The position numbers and the translations under genes were made by a program. A DNA stretch of 64,000 bases from Rickettsia rhipicephali str. 3-7-female6-CWPP. GTDB taxonomy: Bacteria; Pseudomonadota; Alphaproteobacteria; Rickettsiales; Rickettsiaceae. Location: NCBI RefSeq assembly GCF_000284075.1, contig NC_017042.1, positions 1,178,001 through 1,242,000 on the forward strand, read 5' to 3'. Positions 22,794-31,592 of this stretch are shown here, in pieces. Positions within the stretch are counted from its first letter, which is position 1, and each line of letters opens with the position of its first letter. The notes under the pieces are model-generated. The model saw only the letters and a program-made list of their open reading frames with translations, was not told where the DNA came from and did not search any database.

Positions 22794-23705
22794 TCACAAC
22801 CCCACTAGATTTTTAGCAAAATCATGTCGGTTGAATATTTTTAAGTCTTCTATCTTCTCGCCTATACCGATAAAGTATAAGGGTAAATTAAATTTTTGTA
22901 CTACTCCGACAATTACGCCCGCTTTAGCACTGCCGTCTAGTTTAGTCACGATAAGCCCCGTCAAATTAGTAGCATCATTAAAATGTTCTACTTGGTTATA
23001 AGTATTTTGTCCGGTAATAGCATCAATGACTAAAACGCTATGAGTGGGTGCATTCTTGTCTAGTTTTTTTATAACTTTTACAATCTTAGACAGTTCATCC
23101 ATCAAATTTTTCTTATTATGAAGCCTACCTGCCGTATCGATAAAAAGTATATCGATATTTTGTTTTATCGATTCTTCCATCCCGCGATAAGCAACACTTG
23201 CAGGGTCAGCCGATTCTTCACCGGTAATAAGTAGTGCATTTGCTCTATCTGACCAAGTACTTAGCTGATTTACGGCAGCTGCTCTAAAAGTATCGCAGGC
23301 TGCAACTGCTACTTTTTTCCTTTGTGCCGAGTACATTGCAGCAAGCTTACCTATAGTCGTGGTTTTACCTGCTCCGTTAACACCGCAAACTAAAATTACG
23401 TTTAATTTATTTTCGCTTAAGGTAAAAGGAATTTCTGATTTTGATAGCTGCTGCTCTATTAATTTAGCAAGGGCTTCTTTTACTGTATCATTATCTATTT
23501 CTTTGTCAAATTTTACCTTTTTCAACTCTTCAATAATATTAGTTACTACCGAAACACTCATATCACTTGAGATAAGTAGCTCTTCTAGCTTTTCTAGAGT
23601 TTCTGCATCTAATTTTTTCTTGTAAAATATTTTGTCGATACCTTCCGATATTTTATTAGAAGGTTTAGATAAACTTCGTTTTAATTTACTAAATATCGAA
23701 ATCAT
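22794..23705 (-). CDS. ftsY: Signal recognition particle receptor FtsY
   Basis: A 303-residue SRP-type GTPase that docks SRP-ribosome complexes at the inner membrane for co-translational insertion. The N domain (residues about 20-95) is followed by the G domain with G1 GVNGAGKTTTIGKLA (108-122), DTFRAAAVNQL, G3 DTAGRLHNKKNLMDEL and TKLDGSAKAG. The long acidic A domain of enteric FtsY is absent, as in many alphaproteobacteria. The start at 23705 has no strong ribosome-binding site. Repeats lie on both sides. Confidence 0.96.
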   Translation of the reverse strand: MISIFSKLKRSLSKPSNKISEGIDKIFYKKKLDAETLEKLEELLISSDMSVSVVTNIIEELKKVKFDKEIDNDTVKEALAKLIEQQLSKSEIPFTLSENKLNVILVCGVNGAGKTTTIGKLAAMYSAQRKKVAVAACDTFRAAAVNQLSTWSDRANALLITGEESADPASVAYRGMEESIKQNIDILFIDTAGRLHNKKNLMDELSKIVKVIKKLDKNAPTHSVLVIDAITGQNTYNQVEHFNDATNLTGLIVTKLDGSAKAGVIVGVVQKFNLPLYFIGIGEKIEDLKIFNRHDFAKNLVGL

Positions 23706-23760
23706 ATTAGATAGTTTTTTGTTTTATGGGTGTTGGTGTTACGCCTGCGTGAGTATCAAA

Positions 23761-23850
23761 TCGTCATTGCGAGGAAATTACGTAAGTAATTGACGAAGCA
23801 ATCTCAGGACGATTAGGTATCTACACAGATAAGCCATCTTGCAATGATGA
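23761..23850. repeat. Palindromic repeat (cgtcattgcg family)
   Basis: tcgtcattgcgaggaaatta opens it and cttgcaatgatga closes it; lies between bamE and ftsY. Confidence 0.7.
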
Positions 23851-23859
23851 TTAAGGTAC

Positions 23860-24333
23860 TTATCTCTTTTTCTTATTTTTGCTTTTGTGTTTATTTCCAT
23901 CAGTGGTTTTATTGAATCTACCTAAATTTTTAACAAATTTTTGTAGTCCGTTAAGTTCCGTTCCATATGTCCTAGTATATTCATGGACTATTTCTATATC
24001 TTGTCTATGAGAATCATCTATTACTACTACTTCCTGCATAAAATTATTAGCATCAAACGTAATTTTTACTATCTTCTGCTTTTCAATTTTTGGATTAAGC
24101 CAAGCTCTTTGAGACATAACTCTTTCAACATAATACCAGGTATTTTGGGAATATTCCGGTACCATAGTAGGTGTACCTATTAACTCTACGACTTCTGTTT
24201 TTTTTAGTTTTTGAGACTCTAATTTTACAAGTGCCGAATCATCTATGGATTGCCCTCTATTTTCGATAGTTTTGCAGCCGCTTAAGGAAAAAAAGACTAA
24301 TATACTAAAAATGTATGTTATAAAAATTTTCAT
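23860..24333 (-). CDS. bamE: BamE/SmpA/OmlA-like outer-membrane assembly lipoprotein
   Basis: A 157-residue lipoprotein with a signal peptide and lipobox (FFSLSGC, Cys20), anchored in the outer membrane. The small BamE domain is visible as LKKTEVVELIGTP followed by TWYYVERVMS, with a C-terminal basic tail (KHKSKNKKKR). BamE is an accessory subunit of the BAM complex, which inserts beta-barrel proteins. It is divergent from rpmF; the two starts are 95 bases apart, so that gap must hold both promoters. The basic tail is unusual for the family. Confidence 0.85.
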   Translation of the reverse strand: MKIFITYIFSILVFFSLSGCKTIENRGQSIDDSALVKLESQKLKKTEVVELIGTPTMVPEYSQNTWYYVERVMSQRAWLNPKIEKQKIVKITFDANNFMQEVVVIDDSHRQDIEIVHEYTRTYGTELNGLQKFVKNLGRFNKTTDGNKHKSKNKKKR

Positions 24334-24428
24334 AAGTTTAATTTTATCTAGATTTTATTACAGGATTATAATATACTGCTTCACTAATTTGACAAATACT
24401 TTTTAATTTATATTTAGAGAGGCTAATA

Positions 24429-24629
24429 ATGGCAGTTCCAAAGAAAAAAACATCAAAATCAAGACGTAATATGAGACGTTCGCACTTAGCACTTGGCAAA
24501 GTTAACGTAATAGTTGATTCGCAAACCGGTGAATATAAGCTTCCGCATCACGTTTCTTTAGTCGACGGTACTTATAATAATCGTCCAGTAGTAACAAAGA
24601 AAATTAAAACTGAAGAAGAAGTAGCCTAA
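24429..24629 (+). CDS. rpmF: Ribosomal protein bL32
   Basis: A 66-residue large-subunit protein. The N-terminus [19 protein letters not shown] is diagnostic for L32. A ribosome-binding site (agagaggc) lies just before the ATG. Seven bases separate its stop from fabH, so the two are an operon. In many bacteria plsX lies between rpmF and fabH; here it does not. Confidence 0.97.
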   Translation: MAVPKKKTSKSRRNMRRSHLALGKVNVIVDSQTGEYKLPHHVSLVDGTYNNRPVVTKKIKTEEEVA

Positions 24630-24636
24630 AAGATTT

Positions 24637-25590
24637 ATGACCTGTAAAATTATTGGTTGCGGCGGGTATCTTCCTTCAAAAATAGTTAGTAATGACGAAC
24701 TTGCAAAATTCGTAGATACTAACGATGCATGGATTAGAACAAGAACAGGTATTACGCAGCGTCATATAGCAGGTGATACAGAATATACTTCCCATCTTGC
24801 TTTAAAATCAGCTGAAAAAGCTATAGCAGATGCAGGGATATCGGTAAATGATATTGATTTAATTATTACATGTACTACTACTCCCGATAATAGCTTTCCT
24901 TCGGTTGCCTCTAAGCTTCAAGGTTATCTTGGTTTAACTAATATACCGTCTTTTGATTTACAAGCAGTATGTGCCGGCTTTGTTTATGGTTTACAAGTAG
25001 CAAATTCTCTTATCTCATCAGGTAAATATAAAACTATTTTGCTTATAGGAGCCGAGAAAATGACGTCGTTATTAGATTGGAATGATAGGACTACTTGCGT
25101 TTTATTCGGTGATGGGGCCGGTAGCGTAATATTACAGCGTAGTCGTGATGACTCCGGTTTAATAGATAGTAATATCTTCTCAAGCGGGGCTGATTATGAA
25201 ATATTATACACAAACGGTGGTGTAAGTATGAACGGTATTAGTGGCAAAATAGTTATGCAGGGGCAAAAATTATTTCGTCATGCAATAGAAAAAATGCAAC
25301 AATCTATAAAAGATTTACTGCATGCTAATCAATTCAGTGTAAGCGATATTGATTATTTTATACCTCATCAAGCAAATATCCGTATTATAAATAAACTCGC
25401 TGAACTATTAAATATAGAAGAGCATAAAGTAGTGAAAACCGTAGAAAAACATGCTAACTGCTCTGCTGCTTCTATTCCGCTTGCTTTGAGTACTCTCAAA
25501 GCATCAGGCAAAATAAAAAAAGGTGATATTCTACTATTTTCAGCTATCGGTGCAGGTCTTACTTGGGGCAGTGCATTCATTAGATGGTGA
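24637..25590 (+). CDS. fabH: 3-oxoacyl-ACP synthase III (KASIII)
   Basis: Starts fatty-acid synthesis by condensing acetyl-CoA with malonyl-ACP. 317 residues, normal length. The Cys-His-Asn triad is intact: Cys112 in [10 protein letters not shown], His in [10 protein letters not shown], Asn in [13 protein letters not shown]. The C-terminal [13 protein letters not shown] is typical. It starts 7 bases after rpmF, so probably shares its promoter. A type X/RPE-1 composite repeat begins immediately after the TGA. Confidence 0.97.
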   Translation: MTCKIIGCGGYLPSKIVSNDELAKFVDTNDAWIRTRTGITQRHIAGDTEYTSHLALKSAEKAIADAGISVNDIDLIITCTTTPDNSFPSVASKLQGYLGLTNIPSFDLQAVCAGFVYGLQVANSLISSGKYKTILLIGAEKMTSLLDWNDRTTCVLFGDGAGSVILQRSRDDSGLIDSNIFSSGADYEILYTNGGVSMNGISGKIVMQGQKLFRHAIEKMQQSIKDLLHANQFSVSDIDYFIPHQANIRIINKLAELLNIEEHKVVKTVEKHANCSAASIPLALSTLKASGKIKKGDILLFSAIGAGLTWGSAFIRW

Positions 25591-25740
25591 ATATACTCGT
25601 TTTATTAGATATCTTTGGAAACTCTACTGCTAGAGGTAATTTGTACGTTGATCCTGTACTCAAATCCTCACGTACCTCTATGTACGCTGCGGTTATAAGC
25701 TTCAAAATCGATTCCTCTTTGCCCCATTAAACTTCATTTA
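25590..25740. repeat. Composite of type X ends with RPE-1-like interior
   Basis: Begins tatactcgtttt and ends cattaaacttcattta, as in type X, but the interior has ggtaatttgtacgttgatcc..tcacgtacctctatgtacgctgcgg, which matches RPE-1. The remaining 25741-25955 is AT-rich leader of pal with a ctcaaggag ribosome-binding site at its end. Confidence 0.65.
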
Positions 25741-25955
25741 TCTATTTATCCAAAGTATATACGGATAAAATTGTATTATAAAAATGATATTTTTACCACA
25801 TTTATACATGAGTAATTGCATTTTATAATATTTTAGCCTTTAAACTAATAAAATAATGATATATACTAACCTCACATAGCTTTTGGTTAGTTTAGTTTTA
25901 TGACTAGCTAAAATGAATTCAATATTAATAAATTATAATCTCAAGGAGTTTAATT

Positions 25956-26426
25956 ATGAAAACAAAACTTACATTAGCTTTTCTTGCATTATTTGTGCTT
26001 GCAGGGTGTAATACAACAAAAAGAGCACCGCAATTTGACGGTAATATGATGAGCCAAGGTGAAGAAACTTCATTAATGAAAGATTTCGAGAAGCATGCAG
26101 GAAATGCAGTATGGTTTGCTTTTGATAGCTCTGCTTTATCACCAAAGGCTAAAGAAGAACTAGAGAGACAAGCTTGCTGGTTATCAAAGCATCCTGAAGT
26201 AAAAGTTACTGTTGAAGGACATTGCGATGAACGAGGTGCCAAAGAATATAACATAGGTTTAGGTGAAAGGAGAGCAGCAGCAGTGAAAAAATTCTTAGCT
26301 CATAAAGGAATCGATCATAACAGATTAAATACAATCTCTTATGGTAAAGATAGACCTGCTATGATGGGTAATACTGAAGAAGCTTTTGCTTATAATCGTA
26401 GAGCTGTAACAGTTGTACACCACTAA
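25956..26426 (+). CDS. pal: Peptidoglycan-associated lipoprotein (Pal/OmpA family)
   Basis: A 156-residue lipoprotein with signal peptide and lipobox (FVLAGC, Cys20). The C-terminal OmpA-like domain binds peptidoglycan: VWFAFDSSALSPKA, VTVEGHCDERGAKEYNIGLGERRAAAVK, and the final NRRAVTVV. Pal links outer membrane to peptidoglycan and works with Tol proteins in division. tolB is not adjacent. A ribosome-binding site AAGGAG stands 7-8 bases before the ATG, and a strong terminator follows, so it looks like a single-gene unit. Confidence 0.95.
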   Translation: MKTKLTLAFLALFVLAGCNTTKRAPQFDGNMMSQGEETSLMKDFEKHAGNAVWFAFDSSALSPKAKEELERQACWLSKHPEVKVTVEGHCDERGAKEYNIGLGERRAAAVKKFLAHKGIDHNRLNTISYGKDRPAMMGNTEEAFAYNRRAVTVVHH

Positions 26427-26447
26427 AATTATTTACTAATTATAGTA

Positions 26448-26482
26448 TCCTAAAAGGTCGAGTTTACTACTCGGCCTTTTTT
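26448..26482 (+). terminator. Rho-independent terminator after pal
   Basis: aaaaggtcgagt, loop, actcggccttttttta: an 8-bp stem (one G-U pair) followed by seven T, 21 bases after the pal stop. Confidence 0.85.
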
Positions 26483-26534
26483 TACTTATAACTTGATGTT
26501 ATTATTGCGAAAGCGTTGATGCGTGGATACCAAA

Positions 26535-26634
26535 TCGTCATTGCAAGCCATAAGCTGCGTGGCAATTTCATGAAATAAAAACAAACTCCTGAGATTGCTT
26601 CGTCAATTACTTTGTAATTTCCTCGCAATGACGA
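26535..26634. repeat. Palindromic repeat (cgtcattgcg family)
   Basis: tcgtcattgcaagccataag opens it and tttcctcgcaatgacga closes it, with an inner gcaatt..aattgc-type symmetry. Fills the pal-tRNA gap together with the terminator. Confidence 0.75.
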
Positions 26635-26735
26635 AAAAACTGAACCATATTGCCCTGTTTTTTAGGTGATACCTCAAAATATAAAAATTTTACTAGACTT
26701 AACTGCATAATAATTATATAAATTTCAAATGAAAA

Positions 26736-26812
26736 GGGGCTGTAGCTCAGTTGGTCAGAGCACGCCGCTCATAACGGTGTGGTCGTAGGTTCAAGTCCTA
26801 CCAGCCCCACCA
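26736..26812 (+). tRNA. tRNA with CAT anticodon (tRNA-Met, or tRNA-Ile2)
   Basis: Folds as a full 77-base cloverleaf: acceptor ggggctg/cagcccc, D-stem gctc/gagc, anticodon stem cgccg/cggtg around loop ctCATaa, T-arm gtagg-ttcaagt-cctac, encoded CCA. The anticodon is CAU. A mismatch-free acceptor pair G1-C72 rules out the initiator type. Elongator Met and lysidine-modified Ile2 share this anticodon and I cannot fully separate them by eye. Confidence 0.95.
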
Positions 26813-26853
26813 CACAAATTCTTATTTAAATTCGCATTAGCACTGAATTTATA

Positions 26854-27942
26854 ATGATTAATCTAAAAACACTTTCTTGGTATCTTACTAAATTATATTT
26901 TAAGTGTTTCTTTATTATATTATTTCTTTTAATCGGGCTATTAATTATCTCAAATATTTTTGATCTTTTACAAAAATTCAAGAATATTTATGTTCCTTTT
27001 AGTTTTTTTTGGAGACTTATCTTATATAAGATTCCTTATTTACTAGGTCAAGTATCTTCGTTAATTAGTTTTACCGCTATGTTATTTTTTCTTAGAAATC
27101 TAACAAAAAATAATGAATTAACGGCTATGTTATCTAGCGGTATTCATATTTGGCAAGTGCTTGTTATTCCATGTATTGCAACTTTAATGTTAGGTATAGT
27201 TTTTACGACTATATTGAATCCTATCGGTACTATAAGCTTACAAAAATATGAGTTATTAGAAGCAAAACTAACTAAAAAAGCCTTGAGTGAGGGTATAATA
27301 TCTAAATCAGGCTTATTATTTTTTGAAGCTTTAAATGATGAAAATCAAATTATCCAAACACAATTTATTAATGTTGCCGAGAAAAAATTAAATAATATTA
27401 CAATTTTATTTGTTGATCATAATAATTCTTTTTTAAAGAGAATTGATGCATTATACGGTATTATTGAAAATAAAATGTTACATTTAAATAGAGTTAAGGT
27501 TTTCACAAAAGAGGAAACTAAGGCTTACAATAATTTAACTATACAGACAAATTTATCAATTAATAGTTTAGTAAATAAATTTATTCGTCCTGAAATGGTT
27601 TCTATTTGGGCTTTACCTAAATTAATTAATGAATTATTAAATTCAGGTTTACCGGTTATTAATTATCAAATTTATTATTACAAGCAATTATTTAAGCCTA
27701 TAATGATGATGGCAACCGTAATTTTAGCAAGTTGTTTTATTAGTCTTAAACAGCGTGATAATTCCCAAGAAAAAATACTGCTATTAGGTTTATTTTCAGG
27801 TTTTATAGCATATTCGTTATCAGAAATATTATTAAAAATACTTACTTATAATAATTTGTCTTTAATTGCTGCTATTTTATTACCTAGTATGTTAATATTT
27901 TTTATTAGTAACTTTATTATGTTACATTATAAAGAAATTTAA
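26854..27942 (+). CDS. LptF/LptG (YjgP/YjgQ) family permease
   Basis: A 362-residue membrane protein with N-terminal helices (residues about 15-35 and 60-125), a periplasmic beta-rich middle and three C-terminal helices, the LptF/LptG layout. These are the transmembrane subunits of the ABC machine that extracts lipopolysaccharide from the inner membrane. The segment ELTAMLSSGIHIWQVL is typical. I cannot decide between LptF and LptG. No partner gene is adjacent. It begins 41 bases after the tRNA. Its TAA stop lies in the outer arm of a type X element. Confidence 0.88.
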   Translation: MINLKTLSWYLTKLYFKCFFIILFLLIGLLIISNIFDLLQKFKNIYVPFSFFWRLILYKIPYLLGQVSSLISFTAMLFFLRNLTKNNELTAMLSSGIHIWQVLVIPCIATLMLGIVFTTILNPIGTISLQKYELLEAKLTKKALSEGIISKSGLLFFEALNDENQIIQTQFINVAEKKLNNITILFVDHNNSFLKRIDALYGIIENKMLHLNRVKVFTKEETKAYNNLTIQTNLSINSLVNKFIRPEMVSIWALPKLINELLNSGLPVINYQIYYYKQLFKPIMMMATVILASCFISLKQRDNSQEKILLLGLFSGFIAYSLSEILLKILTYNNLSLIAAILLPSMLIFFISNFIMLHYKEI

Positions 27943-28073
27943 TATAGACGAAGTTTAATTTGGAAAAGAGTGAGAAGTCTCGGAATTTTTGACCGCAGCG
28001 TAGAATACTACGTGAGGATCAAAAATGAGAAGCGACGATGCCAATTTTTCAAATTAAACTTCGTCTATATTAA
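27939..28073. repeat. Type X palindromic element (reverse orientation)
   Basis: The outer arms are a perfect 23-bp inverted repeat (27939-27961 and 28051-28073), containing agacgaagtttaatttg. The left arm includes the stop codon of the LptF/G-like gene. The core reads accgcagcgtagaatactacgtgagg. Confidence 0.85.
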
Positions 28074-28084
28074 ATTTTTATTTA

Positions 28085-28119
28085 CTATGGGACTGTTTAT
28101 TTTGTTAACAGTTCTATAG
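28085..28119 (+). promoter_or_regulatory. Hairpin upstream of mreB (attenuator or terminator candidate)
   Basis: ctatgggactgtt / aacagttctatag with a 9-base spacer: 13 consecutive RNA base pairs, two of them G-U. A gtttttag T-run follows 5 bases later. It sits 34 bases before mreB, so it may end upstream transcription or act as an attenuator. Confidence 0.4.
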
Positions 28120-28131
28120 AAGTGTTTTTAG

Positions 28132-29193
<1,062 letters not shown>

Positions 29194-29195
29194 AA

Positions 29196-30035
29196 ATGGC
29201 AATACTTGCAAATAGAGTAAAAAATTCTTCAAATTCATTAGAATTAATAAGAATAATATCAAATACTCTTAAGCGTTTTTTTGTTATATTTGGGCTTGGA
29301 TTGTCTGTATATTTATTTTTTACTACACCTAAAAAAATATCTAGTATATCACTTGAAGTAACCGGTAGTATAGTATCAATTGGTTTAGCAGTTTATGACG
29401 ATATATTTGAATATATAAATTCAATAACACAAAAATTTGTTTATTTTCAAGATTTAGAACGAAAAAATATAGAACTTAAACTTGAAATAGCAAGATTACA
29501 ACATTTACAAAGTGAAGTAGAAGCGGTAAGAGCCGAAAACATTGCATTAAAAGATTTGTTAACGATTGCTGAGGAAGAAGAATTTGAATATATTACTACT
29601 AAATTACTGAGTATTTCCTTTAATCCCTTTTCTAGAACTGCTTTGATTTCTGCAGGTAAAAAGCAAGGCATTGAACCTGATCAAATCGTTGTTAATTCAG
29701 GAAAATTAGTAGGAAAAGTAATAGAAGTGAGTAATAATTATGCTAAAGTAATGTTAATTAGCGATGTTAATTCTAGAATACCTATTCAAGCTAATTCTTC
29801 AAGAGAACAAGGTATTTTAGCAGGTAATAATAATAATAGTAAAATTTTATACTTGCCTAACAATCATTTAGTACAGAAAGATGAGGAGATAGTAACCTCT
29901 GGACACGGTAATATTTATCCTGCAGGTATTTTAGTGGGCTATGTGTCTAAAGTTACGGAACATGATGTTATGGTAAACGTAGCAGCTGATCTATCTAAAA
30001 CAGAATTTGTACAAGTATTATTGCCTAAGGAGTAA
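29196..30035 (+). CDS. mreC: Rod-shape determining protein MreC
   Basis: A 279-residue inner-membrane protein with one N-terminal helix (residues about 27-45), a coiled coil (about 80-120, NIELKLEIARLQHLQSEVEAV) and a beta-rich periplasmic domain with the family motif GIEPDQIVVNSGKLVGKVIEV. It couples MreB filaments to the wall synthases. Two bases separate it from mreB. Length is normal. The usual mreD does not follow; the next 425 bases are repeats. Confidence 0.95.
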   Translation: MAILANRVKNSSNSLELIRIISNTLKRFFVIFGLGLSVYLFFTTPKKISSISLEVTGSIVSIGLAVYDDIFEYINSITQKFVYFQDLERKNIELKLEIARLQHLQSEVEAVRAENIALKDLLTIAEEEEFEYITTKLLSISFNPFSRTALISAGKKQGIEPDQIVVNSGKLVGKVIEVSNNYAKVMLISDVNSRIPIQANSSREQGILAGNNNNSKILYLPNNHLVQKDEEIVTSGHGNIYPAGILVGYVSKVTEHDVMVNVAADLSKTEFVQVLLPKE

Positions 30036-30067
30036 TTTCTGTTTTTTTTTACTCTATGTCATTAGCG

Positions 30068-30375
30068 CAGAATCGGGGCTTTGTTGCATGGGCCGGTACA
30101 ATCCCCTGTGTGTCACCCCGTGGCTTGACCACGGGGTCCAAAAAACAATAAAAAATACTAATAATTTTAGTATTTTTAACTGGATCCCGCGATCAAGTCG
30201 TGGGATGACAGAGGTGAAAGTGATCCACGCAACAAAACTTTCCCGTGTAGGTGGGAATTCAGCAAAATAACTTCAATATTGCTACAGAAGTTATATGTTT
30301 GATAAAATAACCATATAAAAACAAGTTTTTATATGGTTTTACTAGATTTTCGCCTACGCGGGAATGACATTGAGT
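30068..30375. repeat. Two adjacent palindromic repeats, the first nested
   Basis: 30104-30207 is a tgtcacccc..gggatgaca element bracketed by ggctttgttgcatgg (30068) and ccacgcaacaaaac (about 30222-30235). 30240-30372 is a second element (tttcccgtgtaggtggga..tcgcctacgcgggaatgaca) containing the atataaaaacaagtttttatat hairpin half that is also present at 36040. These account for most of the 425-bp gap between mreC and the HTH gene. Confidence 0.7.
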
Positions 30376-30460
30376 AGGCTTTTCGATCCATGTAACAAGG
30401 CTGGTAATACTCGACACACTTTGTATATATCTATCCTTTATTTATTCAGAGGTTATTAAT

Positions 30461-30697
30461 ATGGCACTTGCTACTAAAGTAAAAGAATTTTTAGAAGAAA
30501 AATTAAAACAAGAAAAGATAGATCGTAAATATCTTGCCGAAGTCACTAATATCCCTTATACGACTGTTAGCAGAATTATGAGAGCGGAAGCTAATCGTGA
30601 ATTCAACCCTGAAATAGATACTATTTTAAAAATAGCAAAATATTTTAATTGTACTATGGATGAGGTAATAAAAAGAAAAGTACAGAATAATTCATAA
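30461..30697 (+). CDS. Small XRE-type helix-turn-helix regulator
   Basis: A 78-residue single-domain DNA-binding protein. The helix-turn-helix is RKYLAEVTNIPYTTVSRIMR (about residues 24-43), followed by the usual FNPEIDTILKIAKYFNCTMDEVI. It resembles Cro/CI-type repressors and antitoxin-like regulators. A ribosome-binding site (agaggt) lies 9 bases before the ATG. No toxin-like partner is adjacent: repeats lie upstream and gmk downstream. Target unknown. Confidence 0.85.
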   Translation: MALATKVKEFLEEKLKQEKIDRKYLAEVTNIPYTTVSRIMRAEANREFNPEIDTILKIAKYFNCTMDEVIKRKVQNNS

Positions 30698-30833
30698 AGC
30701 TTGATACAAGCGAATTTTGCATGACTCGCCTGTACTCACATAGTTTACCTACTGCTTTTGCAGGCTCGCATTTAAATTCATCTTGTCTAAATCTTTCTGA
30801 AATATGCTGTACCTACGCAATAAAACATAAAAT

Positions 30834-31523
30834 ATGACAATAAAAAATAAAAGAGTTCTTCAGAAATTCGCTTATAGAGAGGAATTTAAAGGAGACATGG
30901 AACGTAGCACCGCAGCGACGTCTAAATTACCTCTAGAAGTAGAACTTTCGAGGAACTCTAAAGGACTGATTATAATTTTATCTTCCCCTTCAGGTACAGG
31001 TAAGTCGAGTTTAGCTAAAGCATTATTGAAAATAGATAATAATTTGCGTTTATCTATTTCGGCAACTACAAGAAAACCACGTTTAGGAGAAGTAGAGGGC
31101 ATACACTATTACTTTAAGACCGATCTAGAGTTTGAAAAATTAGTTAAGCAGAATAAATTCCTTGAATATGCTAAAATATATGATAATTATTACGGTACGC
31201 CTAAAGAATATGTCGAAATGTTATTAAATCAAGGCTTGGATGTTTTGTTTGATATTGATTGGCAAGGAGCAAGGAGTATTAAGAAAAATGCTACTAATGT
31301 TGTTGCTATATTTGTATTGCCTCCTAATATTGAAGTATTGGAACAACGCTTAAGAAATAGAGCGACCGATAATGAAGAAGCAATAAAATTACGTATGCAG
31401 TCGGCACAAAACGAAATATCACATGCTAATGAGTATGATTATGTAGTTACTAACGATGACTTTGACCAGACGCTTAAAAAAATACATGCGATTATAGTTG
31501 CAGAACGAGAAAAAGCGTTTTGA
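30834..31523 (+). CDS. gmk: Guanylate kinase with RPE-1 insertion near the N-terminus
   Basis: Phosphorylates GMP to GDP. 229 residues, about 20-25 longer than usual. The P-loop SSPSGTGKSSLAKALL is at residues 50-65, the GMP-binding part (RKPRLGEVEGIHYYF, YAKIYDNYYGTP) and the lid follow, and DIDWQGARSIK is intact. Residues about 12-36 (FAYREEFKGDMERSTAA, then SKLPLEVE) are the peptide of a Rickettsia palindromic element type 1, inserted between the start and the P-loop. The insertion keeps the frame and lies outside the catalytic core, so the enzyme is probably active. The start ATG at 30834 has no clear ribosome-binding site. Confidence 0.94.
   Translation: MTIKNKRVLQKFAYREEFKGDMERSTAATSKLPLEVELSRNSKGLIIILSSPSGTGKSSLAKALLKIDNNLRLSISATTRKPRLGEVEGIHYYFKTDLEFEKLVKQNKFLEYAKIYDNYYGTPKEYVEMLLNQGLDVLFDIDWQGARSIKKNATNVVAIFVLPPNIEVLEQRLRNRATDNEEAIKLRMQSAQNEISHANEYDYVVTNDDFDQTLKKIHAIIVAEREKAF
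30866..30955. repeat. RPE-1 element inside gmk
   Basis: Recognised by its encoded peptide AYREEFKGDMERSTAA..KLPLEVE. The same peptide-coding sequence appears at 50480-50610 and, reversed and decayed, at 43710-43779. It lacks the middle segment present in the 50.5-kb copy. Confidence 0.85.
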
Positions 31524-31592
31524 CTTTGTCGTTTTTTCTTTCTATACTGAGAATTAGACGTTATGTTTCTAATTTTCATGGTACTAATTTAA

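Noticed and set aside
30007..30270. 87-codon open frame on the plus strand after mreC
   Set aside because: Starts inside mreC and continues through palindromic repeats (GVQKTIKN, IPRSSRGMT); not a gene.
30698..30833. Possible degenerate repeat between the HTH gene and gmk
   Set aside because: Shares agcttgatacaagcgaattt with 16911-16932 and some core-like bits, but I could not find paired ends.
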